From Tipula vernalis (lineage: Eukaryota; Arthropoda; Insecta; Diptera; Tipulidae), in contig OY282559.1 in the NCBI GenBank assembly GCA_958295665.1, forward strand, positions 134,519,241 to 134,583,240: DNA of 64,000 bases, read 5' to 3'. Shown one piece after another: positions 21,272 to 31,200 of the stretch. Each line of letters opens with the position of its first letter. Within the stretch, counting starts at the first letter, position 1. Both the position numbers and the translations under genes were made by a program. The notes below the pieces were generated by a model. That model was not told the origin of the DNA and did not search any database. It saw nothing but the letters and a program-made list of their open reading frames with translations.

Positions 21272-22553
21272 AGGCAGGCCACACACGTACAGTTTTAACT
21301 GACAGTTTTAACTGTACAGTTAAAACTGTCAGTTTAAACTGTACGTGTGTGGGTATTTCAGTTCAGTTAAACTTAACTGTACAGTTTAACTGAGAACTTT
21401 AAAATTTTTATATTTTTAACTGAAACGCGTATCTGAACTGAACGTGTGTGGGGGGTTTAACTGCACAGTTCTCAGTTTTCTGTCGAAATTTTGAGATGAG
21501 AGGACATTTCATATAATAATTAAAACATTGAATTATACAAAACTAGTTCGACTATTTTTATAATTTTCATGCAAAGGCTACATACTATAGAACTTTGCGC
21601 TAGGATAGGCATAGCAAAAGGCCTAAACGATGCAAAGATTTATATTGCATCAGACAGCCAATCGGCCGTAAAGGCTCTTAGGTCTTGTACCGTTGAGTCA
21701 AGGCTGGTATGGGATTGTCTGAAGCTTATTAAACATCAGGCAGGCTCAAATAAGGTAACACTTATGTGGGTGCCAGGTCATACTGGAATCGAAGGAAACG
21801 AGGCAGCTGATGGCCTCGCCCGTGAGGATTCTGCCTCTCCATTTATTGGACCAGAACCCTTCTGCGGCGTCACTAAGGGACACCTTAGAGCAGCGGTAAA
21901 ACGCTGGGAGGATCTTCAAAAGTCCTCCTACTGGCGCAGAATTCCAGGTTTACGACAGGCGAACAAATTTATATCACATTCGTCGGTCAGGGTTAAGGAG
22001 TGTCTTGAACTTAGGAAACCTGAGTTGAGGCTGCTTACTGGCTTCCTTACAGGTCATGTATGTTATGGTGTCTCCTTAAGGTATCACCTTAATAAGATGG
22101 GCCTAAGTACGACAGATGGATGCCGCTTCTGCGATCTGGAAGCGGAATCAGCGGAACATGTTCTGTTCCAATGCCCAGCCATTTTACAGCAAAGACTTCA
22201 ACATCTAGGAGGGAGAACAATGAGCCCTGATAGTATGTATCTTGTACCGGCCAGTAGTATTATCAGATTCATTAAGAGCCTGAATCTAGTGGCTCTTTTT
22301 CACTTAATTCTTTTCGCCTATCTCCTTTTTGCAATTCTTGCACCACTTTTTAGAATTTTTTTTTTATTTAATTTTTTTTAATATTAAAAAAAACACACCG
22401 AGAGCAGGCAAATCGTTCCGCTCATTCAAATCCATGATAATAACTGAAGGATTAGACTGAACGTGTGTGTGCATCTCAGTTCACAGTTAAAACTGACAAT
22501 TATAACTGCCCAGTTAAAACTGTCAGTTAAAACTGTACGTGTGTGGCCTGCCT
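21272..22553. mobile_element. TA-flanked inverted-repeat (foldback/MITE) element carrying LINE sequence
   Basis: Both ends read AGGCAGGCCACACACGTACA in inverted orientation, with TA outside (21270-21271 and 22554-22555). The ends are rich in alternating AACTGACAGTTTTAACTG-type palindromes, and the inner arms carry further GAACGTGTGTG blocks (near 21440 and 22457). The interior, about 21568-22400, is the 3' part of an LOA/I-type LINE. The ends and TA duplication suggest Tc1/mariner-type mobilisation or a MITE. No transposase is present. Confidence 0.78.
21569..22381 (+). CDS. Uninterrupted RNase H-like plus zinc-knuckle ORF from an LOA/I-type LINE
   Basis: A continuous 270-codon frame begins ATGCAAAGG at 21569. 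It contains RNase H blocks: ELCARIGIAKGL (catalytic Glu), YIASDSQSAVKAL (catalytic Asp) and WVPGHTGIEGNEAADGLAR (catalytic His/Asp region). A C-terminal motif CRFCDLEAESAEHVLFQC follows (CCHC arrangement near 22117-22172), then a hydrophobic tail (FHLILFAYLLFAI). The first RNase H strand with the TDGS catalytic Asp is missing, so enzymatic activity is doubtful. The frame is intact although every other LINE copy here is broken. It lies inside a TIR element, which raises the possibility of capture. It may equally be a young truncated insertion. Confidence 0.6.
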   Translation: MQRLHTIELCARIGIAKGLNDAKIYIASDSQSAVKALRSCTVESRLVWDCLKLIKHQAGSNKVTLMWVPGHTGIEGNEAADGLAREDSASPFIGPEPFCGVTKGHLRAAVKRWEDLQKSSYWRRIPGLRQANKFISHSSVRVKECLELRKPELRLLTGFLTGHVCYGVSLRYHLNKMGLSTTDGCRFCDLEAESAEHVLFQCPAILQQRLQHLGGRTMSPDSMYLVPASSIIRFIKSLNLVALFHLILFAYLLFAILAPLFRIFFLFNFF

Positions 22554-22780
22554 TAGGCACAATTGAATACTTTTAACCTAGTGACATCTATTTAAATATT
22601 GCATGAATTACTGGGTCTTACAAAAGTTTAGTTTGAAAAGTCTTCTGAGGCACACAGCATAAATGTAATTTGGGTTTTCAAAAAAAATAAAAACTGAATT
22701 TTTTGTTTGATTTGTAATTGTTTTTTTTATCAATGTTTTCCTAACCGAGTGCTGTACGGACAATTTTTTGATACAGTGTA

Positions 22781-23236
22781 AATGCGCACAAGAAAAAAGC
22801 ACAGATGGAAAATTGCTCACACAAAAAAATGCCCGCATAGCAAATAGTGCGTTTTTTAAGATATGGTGTAGTAAGTAATAGTGCGCAATTTTTCATGTAT
22901 CACTTATCAATGAGGTTTTTCTGTGCGCAAATTTCGTGTGCGCTTTTTACTTATACGTTTTTTCAAAGAGTCGTTTATTATTTATGGTCAAAATCTTAGA
23001 AAAATCATCTTTAAAATTTCTTATAGAATGTAAAAAACCAAAAAACGAAATTTCCATTTAAAAGAATTCTGCTGGCATACAATTAAATAAGTGTGTATGT
23101 GAAGAAGGGTTTTTACTACAGATCCAAATTATGCAAAATGTTTTATTTAAGCCTATTAGGTGTTATTTACATCATATACGCGGGACTAACGTTATAGATA
23201 TACAACACATATATTAAGCAGTCTGTAATCCGATTC
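22781..23236. other. No recognised gene
   Basis: Spacer between the Tc1-type outer end and the copia-type element. It ends with the GATTC target site (23232-23236). Confidence 0.45.
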
Positions 23237-23420
23237 TGTTATAAATTTAGCATTTTTTTGTATTGCCAGCCCTCAATTTATTGTTAACACTATCACTAAT
23301 CTAAATAAAGAGGGATTTTTGGTCTCTTACAAATATAATGTCAAACTACACTGACGTGTTTTTTACATTCGTTCTTATGCTGTATAAGTTTTTATTTCAA
23401 CAGTCGGCAATTTTTCAACA
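23237..23420 (+). repeat. 5' LTR of the copia-type element
   Basis: 184 bp, TG...CA. It contains AATAAAG-like sequence (near 23303) and a GGTCTCTTAC block shared with the 3' LTR. Confidence 0.95.
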
Positions 23421-23434
23421 GGTTATGAGCCCAG
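23421..23434 (+). promoter_or_regulatory. Primer-binding site, copia-type half tRNA-iMet
   Basis: GGTTATGAGCCCAG directly follows the LTR. The Drosophila copia site is known to pair with the anticodon-arm region of a cleaved initiator tRNA-Met (GGTTATGGGCCCAG). One base differs here. Confidence 0.75.
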
Positions 23435-23678
23435 AAGACGCCAAAGTAATTGAAATAATTATTAACAAGTAATGATTAATTAAGTTCATGTTTGTCGCGA
23501 TAAATTAAAAAAAAAGGAAATCGTAGAAATTCAATACAAGAACAAATAAATGTGTGTCCTTTTATATATAGAATTCAGTTTTGTGTGTATGCGTGTGTCG
23601 CTTAACGGTTTCGCAATAGCGCAATAAATAGTGAAATAAACACAGAAAAGGACAATAAAAAAAAATATAGTTATAAAA

Positions 23679-26600
23679 ATGGCGAACGATAGTGCTTGGA
23701 ACGGCATAGAAAAATTGCATGGTAGTGAGAATTATCATACATGGCAATTTTCAATCAAAAATTTGCTCGAATTGAACGATTATACTCGTAGTAAATCCAT
23801 CGTAACCGGGAACAAAAACTGAAACAGATGAAACAAAAAAAAGAAAAGCACCAGAATTGAACTAAGTATTTCTCCAAGTATATTCGTACACGTTGCGAAT
23901 TCAACCTCAGCGCTGAAACATGGAAGATATTGAAAGATTTATATGAGGATTGCAGTCTTTCGCGTCGTATCAGTTTATTACGCAAGTTGGTGACAATACG
24001 TTTGGAAAGTTGTGATTCCATGAACGGTTATATTTCACAAGCATTTGAAACTGCGAATAAATTCAACAGTATCGTTTTTTGTGTGCCAGATGAGTGGCTT
24101 GGTAGTATTTTGTTGGCTGGTTTACCGAATGATTTTGCTCCTATGATAATGGGGCTTGAAAGTAGCGGCAAATCGAAATTACTAGATTGCGGGTTCGAAA
24201 TCGGTTGGTCAAGGATCAGCGTTCTTTGGAAACAGTGGTAGCAGCAATAAATCAAAATCATCGTCAAAAAGCAATATGAAGTGTTTTAATTGTGGTAAGC
24301 GTGGGCATATGGCTAAAGGTTGCCGTTCGCCGAAAAGTGAAAATAAGTCACAGCCACAATATAATAAAATTATTAAAAACCAAAGCCCACATGGAAAAGT
24401 TGCATTTTTATCACCGGTTCAGGATTCGGTTCAAGTTACAAGTGCAGCATATTTTTTGAAACAGTGCCATGAAAGTGAATGGTACGTAGATAGTGAGGCA
24501 TCACAGCATATGTCACCATTTGAAAATTTGTTCACCGATATAAAATCATCCGAAATTACACAAATTACTTCGGCAAATTCAAGTAAAGTTCCAGTTAAAG
24601 GTGTCGGTAAAATACAAGTGCGTATAAACGAATTCGAGATAGATTTTAATAATGTTTTGTGCGTTCCTGGTTTACCTGCGAACTTGTTGTCAGTAGCACA
24701 AATGATAAAAAATGGTAATGAAGTCATATTTGATCAAAATGGATGTCGAATTTTCAATAAATTAAAGCAGTTAGTGTGTGACATTAAATCAGATAATGGT
24801 GTATATCGACTTCAGGTGCACAAGTTAAATGTTTAGCAGCCATGACACAGACAAAGAGTGGTTTATTGTGGCATAGAAAGTTGGGTCATATAAACTTTGC
24901 GGACATGTGAAAGATGAAAAATGGTTTAGTAAATGGCATCAATTTTAATGATAAAAATGAAATTGAAATTAAAAATTGTGAGGTTTGCAAAGAAGGGAAG
25001 CAATCAGCATTCAGATTTAACGGGACCAATGGAAAATAAATCAATCGGTGGTGCTAAATTCATACTTACGTTTACATTCAAGAAAGATTTTCGTGTATTT
25101 TTTAAAAGAAAAGTCTGAAGTGTTCGATCGATTTATTGAGTTTCAAGCTGTAGTTGAAAAAGAAACGGGAAGAAAAATTAAAGCATTAAGATCAGACAAT
25201 GGCACAGAGTACATCAATCAAAAGTTCGAAAAGTATTTTAAAATGAATGGTATCAAACATCAAACATCTGTTGTGTATACTCCCGAGCAAAACGGTATCG
25301 CCGAAAGAACAAATCGAAAATTGGTGGAAAAGGCTAAATGTATGTTGTTTGATTCGAAGTTGGATGTTTTGTTCTGGGCTGAGGCTTTTAACATGGCAAC
25401 ATATATAATAAATCGATTAGCAAATGCCATATTAAATACAACAATTCCAGAAGAAGTTTGGTTAGGCAATAAAGTTGATGTTAGTCATCTTCAAGTATTT
25501 GGTAGTCCGGTCATGGTGCACATCCCAAAGCAAAAACGGAATAAATGGGATAAAAAGTCAAAGAAATTGGTCTTCATGGGATTTTCTGAAGGTGCCAAAG
25601 GCTGTCGTTGTGTCAATCCGATCAGTAAGAAACTTGATATCAGTCAAGATGTTGTGTTTATAAACGAAAGTGGTTCTGATCAAGTTGTTGTAACAGAAGA
25701 TTCAGGTGATTTAGAATTAAAGGAGGTATCAAATGAAGTGAGGGACAACGAACAAAGTGTTCCCACAATCAACAATGAACTCGTTACCACTACTCCTGCA
25801 AAATCAACTAGTGAGCCCATCGAAAGTGAATTTGAAGAAACATTGGTTCCATTTGACAGTTCAATTGAAACGATATATGATGACGCAAATGATAAAACCT
25901 ATGAACACAGTGGTAGTGTTACACCACAACAAACTGTTCGAAGAACAAGTCGTACACCAAAACAAAAAAAATTTGATGGATATGTTACATAAGGTGCCTG
26001 TGGTTTACTTGCTCAAGTAGATGAGCCGATAACATATAATGAGGCTTTGAATAATGAAAACTGTGAACAATGGAAATCGGCCATGCAAGAAGAAGTTAGT
26101 TCGTTAGTCGAAAATGGGACTTGGCAGTTGGTCGATTTGCCCAAAAATCGACAACCAATAAAATCAAAATGGGTGTTTAAACTCAAGCGTGACGAATCTG
26201 GAAATGTTACTAGATTTAAAGCAAGATTGGTTGCGAAAGGTTGCTCGCAGGTCTATGGAATCGATTATGAAGAAGTGTATTCACCAGTGGTACGTTACTC
26301 ATCGATTCGTTTTGCCATTGCACTTGCTATCAAAAATTGTTTGAAGATTGATCAGATGGATGCAGTGTCAGCATTTTTGCAGGGTGATTTAAATGAAGAC
26401 ATATATATGGTTCAACCGGATGGCTTTCATGATGGTACAAATAAAGTCTGTAAGTTAAATAAGGCGATATAAGGTCTTAAACAAAGTGGACGAGTATGGA
26501 ACGAGAAATTAACAAAGATGTTAAAGATATACGGCTTAAAGAAATCAATAAATGATCCGTGTGTGTTCTTTAATGATGATCTGTCTTTGATCATTACGAT

Positions 26601-27566
26601 CTATGTTGATGACTTCCTGATTTTTTGGAAAAATCAAGTCATGTTGAACAAATTGAAAGAGGCGTTATGCAATGCATTTAAGATGAAAGACTTGGGCATT
26701 GCAATTACATGTATTGGTTTGCATGTTACGTACGAGAATAATGGAATTGACATTGATCAAAAATCGTATACCATATATCAGAAGTGATTGGTCGATTTGG
26801 TATGGCAAATTCAAATCCAGTTGCAAGACCCAGTGATCCATGTCAAAAGTTGTCTATTACAATGTGCCCAACAACTGAAGAAGAAAACGAAGAAATGACG
26901 AAAATTCATTATCAGTCATTAGTTGGTTGTTTGTTATTCATTGCACAAGGAAGTCGGCCAGACATTGCATATGCAGTAAATGATGTGAGTCGTTTCAACT
27001 CGAATTACGGACGACCACACTGGACCGCTGTAAAGAGGATATTAAGATATCTTAAAGGAACATTAGATTACAAATTGCGTTATTCAAAATCTGATGTAAA
27101 GCATTTAACCGGGTATTGCGATGCAGATTGGGCATCAGACATCGACAAGAGACGCTCTTGTACTGGTTATGTTTTCCAACTAAGTAATGGTGCTATAACC
27201 TGGAATAGCAAATGGCAAAGTACTATCGCACTTTCGAGAACGGAAGCTGAATACATAGCCGCATCATGGGCGGTTAGAGAAGCGATTTGGCTACAAAATT
27301 TTGGTCGTGAATTAGATCCAGACATCGCTCAACCAGCTCATATTCAGATGGGCAGTCAAAGTGCCATCAATTTATCAAAATCGGATGGCTACAATCAAAG
27401 AACGAAACATATAGATATCAGGTATCATCATTTACGACAGAAAATTGAAGATGGTACAATCAATTTAACTTATGTTTCAACCGACGACAACGCAGTAGAT
27501 GTTCTTACCAAGGCTGTTAGTGGACCAAAGACGAAATTATGCTCAGTAAAGATGGGATTAAATTAA
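23679..27566 (+). pseudogene. Copia-type Gag-Pol, several stops
   Basis: ATG at 23679 starts Gag (WNGIEKLHGSENYHTWQF). A zinc knuckle CFNCGKRGHMAKGC is at 24279-24320. The protease site reads WYVDSEASQHMSP (24480-24515), with Glu where Gly is normal in D-S/T-G. Integrase shows the HRKLGH zinc start (24876), the ALRSDNGTEY block (25180-25215) and QNGIAERTNRKL with the catalytic Glu (25288-25325). RT has KWVFKLKRDESG, the IYVDDFLIF catalytic box (26601-26628) and RNase H with CDADWASD (27118-27141) and SRTEAEYIA. Breaks occur near 23820, 24240, 24836, 25020, 25990, 26470 and 26787. At 26470 a stop replaces the Tyr of AIYGLKQ. Confidence 0.93.
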
Positions 27567-27631
27567 TGAAGCAATAAAAAAATAAAATGTAACACAAAAT
27601 GACATGTAATTTCATATTCAATTTTTTTATT

Positions 27632-27640
27632 GAGTGAGGG
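27632..27640 (+). promoter_or_regulatory. Polypurine tract of the copia-type element
   Basis: GAGTGAGGG lies immediately before the 3' LTR, where the plus-strand DNA primer would sit. Confidence 0.7.
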
Positions 27641-27815
27641 TGTTATAAATTTAACATTTTTTTGTATTGTCAGCCCTCAATTTATTGTTAACACTAATAT
27701 AAATAAAGAGGGATTTTTGGTCTCTTACAAATACAATGTCAAACTACACTGACGTGTTTTTTACATTCGTTCTTATGCTGTATAAGTTATTTCAACAGTC
27801 GGTAATTTTTCAACA
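27641..27815 (+). repeat. 3' LTR of the copia-type element
   Basis: 175 bp, 9 bp shorter than the 5' LTR through two small deletions. Same TG...CA ends, then the GATTC duplicate. Confidence 0.95.
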
Positions 27816-27820
27816 GATTC

Positions 27821-30079
27821 TCATTTGGAAAATACTCTTACCGACCCACCTTAGAGAATTATTGGTGATAACCACAGACCCAGTTAGTTTATGGGCGAAA
27901 TTTTTGCGACGAAGTTTTACAAAAAGAAAATTAAAGGTCCGGTAATTCTAATTTAGAATTTTTGTGTACCTATTTTAATAGAGAAAAAAATATTAAATTT
28001 TCCAGAAGAACGACTGAATGATTTTGTTATGTCGTAACCACGCCATATTGAGGACCTATAATATTTTCGGGTATCGTAATAATTTACTTGAATATGTTGT
28101 ACGAAATAAAAGAATGCCGTTATTCGAACACATGAGCACACACCAGCGAGTGATCCGCAGGTTCGGACACCCTTTAATAATCTATTCATTCTTAACTGAA
28201 CATTTACTCATTATTCATATTCACTGATTAACTACTCATTATTCACTCATAATTCACTCATTATTCACTGAATGATGAGTGTTGGGTTGGGTGAGTAATT
28301 AGAAAACCATTACTGTTTAATGATTGAATAATCTGTGAAAAATTATTGAATACTGTGCGCATAATGAGGAATAACGATGAATAAACAGTAAATAATCTTT
28401 GAATATTGAATGACTAAATAGTGAGGGAATAACTATTCGCCATTCACATATTATTCACTCTACCTTTCATCAAGTGATCTCCAGGTAGATTGATTCGTTG
28501 ATTGATTTCGGTCCTGCTGAATATTTGGCAATATTTTAATGTCGGTATATATTGGTAGCAATTGGTCTACTAATTGGTGTTAATTATTGCAACTTTTAAT
28601 TTACGAATAGTTTCGGATTAGTCGGTTTAAGTGAATATAAGTCTGAGAAAATAATGTTGATATACAGTTTGAGCTTTGCCCAATTCTCCTCGACAATGTT
28701 TTTGCACTTTCTCTAAAATATTTGCAGTTTAGCTAGTAAACCAAATTATGAATCTATTTGTTATGACAGCTATCGATTAACGATGATAACAATATTAAAG
28801 ATAACGTAAAGCAATAACGTAGTATATTTCGTTTTTTTGTTTTTAGGTAATTCAAACCGGCACAAAATTGTTTGGCTTCGCTAGATTAGCTAACTTGACG
28901 CTCTTGTAAAATCTCCTATTGCAGTTAAGTAGAACACCATATTACAACGAAACACAAATTACAACAATATTGAATTTATTTTCTAATCAATTACTAAATT
29001 ATACTCGCGTACACTACCTCGCAATTGAAAATCAATTGATTCAATTACAAATGTATTTCAACTAAACAACACCACCAACATTTTGTCTAATTTCAGCAAA
29101 AGCGGGCAACTCCTAAAATATTTATGTCTATTAATCATCGTACAACTACGAACTACTACGAAAAAGCAAATCAACATTACAAAAATGGTTTGACATGACA
29201 CCAAATTTTAAATTAAACAAAATTCATGAATTAACATGACAAAATGTTTTGTTATTTTTGTTTTGTTTTCATTTTAATAATGTTTCAAAATTCCGATCAC
29301 CAAAAAATTTCTAATTAGTTAAAATAAAAACAAAACAAAAGAACTGTTAAAATGGAAAGTGAAATATTTAAGCAAACATTTACGCATAATTGGCTATGTA
29401 GTTGGCTATTTTAGTACAAAGTTTTGGAACAATCCAATAATTAGTTAATTACATGCTACATAAAATTTATAAACAATAAATGTATAAACGAATGAACCAA
29501 ACATTATAATTGGATGCTGAATTGGAATATGAAATAGGTTGTAAATGTCTAGAAAGTAAGAAAAACAAAAATTTGTAATAAGTCATCGTAATTCCAACAA
29601 TCACCTTCATTCATTTAAACATGTACGTAACTGTGGAGTACATTCATTCGCCATGGGTTAGATTTGGTGCGATAGTTAGATAGAGTAAATTGCACGACGC
29701 AATCCCGGCATGAGATTATTTTTACTGCGTCTTCAGCTGAAGATTGTATTGTTGTATAGCAATAATATAATTTAACAAGTCAGCGACATTATCGATACAT
29801 AATATATTGCTACAAACTTGTATTATAATGAAGAAAAGTGAAATGTATCGTTTGTGTTATTGACACAGATGATTAGGTTTTGTATATGAGTATGAAGCGC
29901 GAGAAATTATATTGTATATTTGCTAAGAACTAGACGGTCGATAGACGCTAATTAAAGTATAACTTGCTTATATTCATTGTACAAATTATGATATGTACAA
30001 GCAAAAGTGAAAATTTACTACAAGTTTGAAATTATTATTTTGTTACAGCAAACAGAGAGATATAAGTATTAGGGAATGC
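27821..30079. other. Gene-poor AT-rich region
   Basis: No coding region is supported. A degenerate ATTATTCACTCATT repeat occupies about 28185-28275. The remainder looks unique. It may be intron of a host gene if the exon-like stretch at 30197 is real. Confidence 0.4.
28185..28275 (+). repeat. Short ATTCACTCATT-type tandem repeat
   Basis: Imperfect units of 11-14 bp such as ATTATTCACTCAT are repeated about six times. Confidence 0.8.
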
Positions 30080-30132
30080 AAACCGGTAACCGGTTTACCG
30101 GTTCCGGTAATTGTATTTTATTTACCGGTAAA
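30080..30132. promoter_or_regulatory. Cluster of ACCGGT motifs
   Basis: ACCGGT occurs at 30082, 30089, 30097 and 30124, with TCCGGT at 30103. Several occurrences sit in an AACCGG or CCGGTTT context resembling Grainyhead/CP2-type sites. Clustering within about 50 bp is unusual in this AT-rich DNA. Function is inferred only; it could be a simple repeat. Confidence 0.3.
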
Positions 30133-30196
30133 TTCTTACATTTGCTCGTTATCTAATACACATGGCTTAATTGGCCATAATTTCACTTTCTTTCAG

Positions 30197-30247
30197 ACCT
30201 AAACAGCCTAGAAGGCGAGATGATGGCGACCACACTATCTTCAACAG
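30197..30247 (+). CDS. Candidate 51-nt internal exon
   Basis: A good acceptor (CACTTTCTTTCAG, ending 30196) and a donor (CAG|GTACTA at 30248) bracket 51 nt, which is exactly 17 codons and preserves frame. Read in phase 2 it gives LNSLEGEMMATTLSST with no stop. Base composition is much richer in G and C than its surroundings. I do not recognise the protein, and no partner exons are identified, so this remains a candidate. Confidence 0.3.
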
Positions 30248-30248
30248 G

Positions 30249-31200
30249 TACTACGGCTAATTTATTATTTATAAAATCTACAATTAATATTAAAATACAT
30301 TTTAATTAATGCTTGAAGTCGATATTCTGAAAATTCCAAGACAATTAAGTCATCAAGTTATGATGACTGAACGGAAGTTCACAACTCTACATTGACACCT
30401 ATTATAATTGTCGTTTTTGCTTCTAAATCATATAGAACTGGCAAAATTTATGTTACGAATTTCGTTTGCTATTTATTATCATTCAAAAGTCGATCGACAA
30501 TCGAAAGCGACTCTGTATTGCGTTTTCGTTTTTTCATTTGATGAAAACAATACGGGAACGGAAAAGGCAACACAGAGTAACAGAGTCGTCTCGATTGTTG
30601 ATCGTTTCCACAATCACAATAGGGGTGAACGTTTTACTTCACGAAAAATTGATGTAGCAATATAAATGTGTCGATTCGTTATTCGTCTGTAATACTAAAC
30701 GAAAAACTAAATGACAACATAGTCGTATCGATTGTTTTGTTGGTCGATTCGTCAATGATAATAGCGGCCCAGAATGCAGAGTATAATTTACCAGCTCGAT
30801 ATTTTTTTTTAAAAAAAATTATTCGTTGAATTTTACCTTGAAATGGGTGAATGCTTTTCGTCTTAGAACCGCTTGAATATAAGGATTACACGAATTAATT
30901 AAATAATTCAAATTAATGATATTTTTCACTATTTATAGACCGTTTGGTATGTAATTATCGAAAAAATAACATTAATATTCAATCAGACAGATTTTCACAA
31001 TTTACGTAATGCAAATTAAGTTAGAAGTTTAGTAATATTAAAACATTAAATTAATTGAACGACTTCGTTGCATTCGCTCACGATGGCTCATAGCAGAGCC
31101 TTAATTTTTTAGAAGCTTTTTTAGTGATATAACATTTCACTAATTTCCATAGGAATCCATTAATGGTGCTTCAGTGGACATTCTTTGTTCCTCTAAGACC
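30249..31200. other. No recognised gene
   Basis: AT-rich sequence. The open frames around 30408-30665 have no recognisable domain and are not reported as genes. Confidence 0.4.

Larger units (their letters stand above)
17225..22778. mobile_element. Tc1-type outer element filled with nested insertions
   Basis: The left end after TA (17223-17224) reads CAGTGTCTCAAAAAATTG. The right end, read inward on the minus strand from TA (22779-22780), reads CACTGTATCAAAAAATTG. Both continue into TGTCCGTACA and CTCGGTTA-GGAAA. A further arm segment with TGCTGTGTGCCTCAGAAGAC occurs at about 18620 and inverted at about 22650, about 100 bp inside each end. This suggests inverted repeats of roughly 200 bp, with the left arm interrupted by the Tc1 copy at 17279-18506. 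The interior holds other elements and no transposase assignable to the outer unit. The single-element reading is an inference; two unrelated relics could also produce it. Confidence 0.5.
23237..27815 (+). mobile_element. Ty1/copia-type LTR retrotransposon, full length, inactive
   Basis: Related LTRs (23237-23420 and 27641-27815) both start TGTTATAAATTT and end TTTTTCAACA. A perfect 5-bp duplication GATTC lies outside (23232-23236, 27816-27820). A primer-binding site follows the 5' LTR and a purine-rich tract precedes the 3' LTR. The internal region encodes Gag, protease, integrase and then RT/RNase H, the copia order. The total of 4.58 kb is normal for small copia elements. The LTRs differ by several substitutions and two small indels, and the coding region has multiple stops, so the insertion is not recent. 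Confidence 0.96.

Noticed and set aside
28185..28275. Possible CRISPR-like or regularly spaced repeat (ATTCACTCATT)
   Set aside because: Units are contiguous and imperfect with no unique spacers, in eukaryotic DNA. It is a simple tandem repeat.
30408..30665. Overlapping open frames as a small gene
   Set aside because: No domain, no splice or promoter support, and AT-rich random-looking codons.
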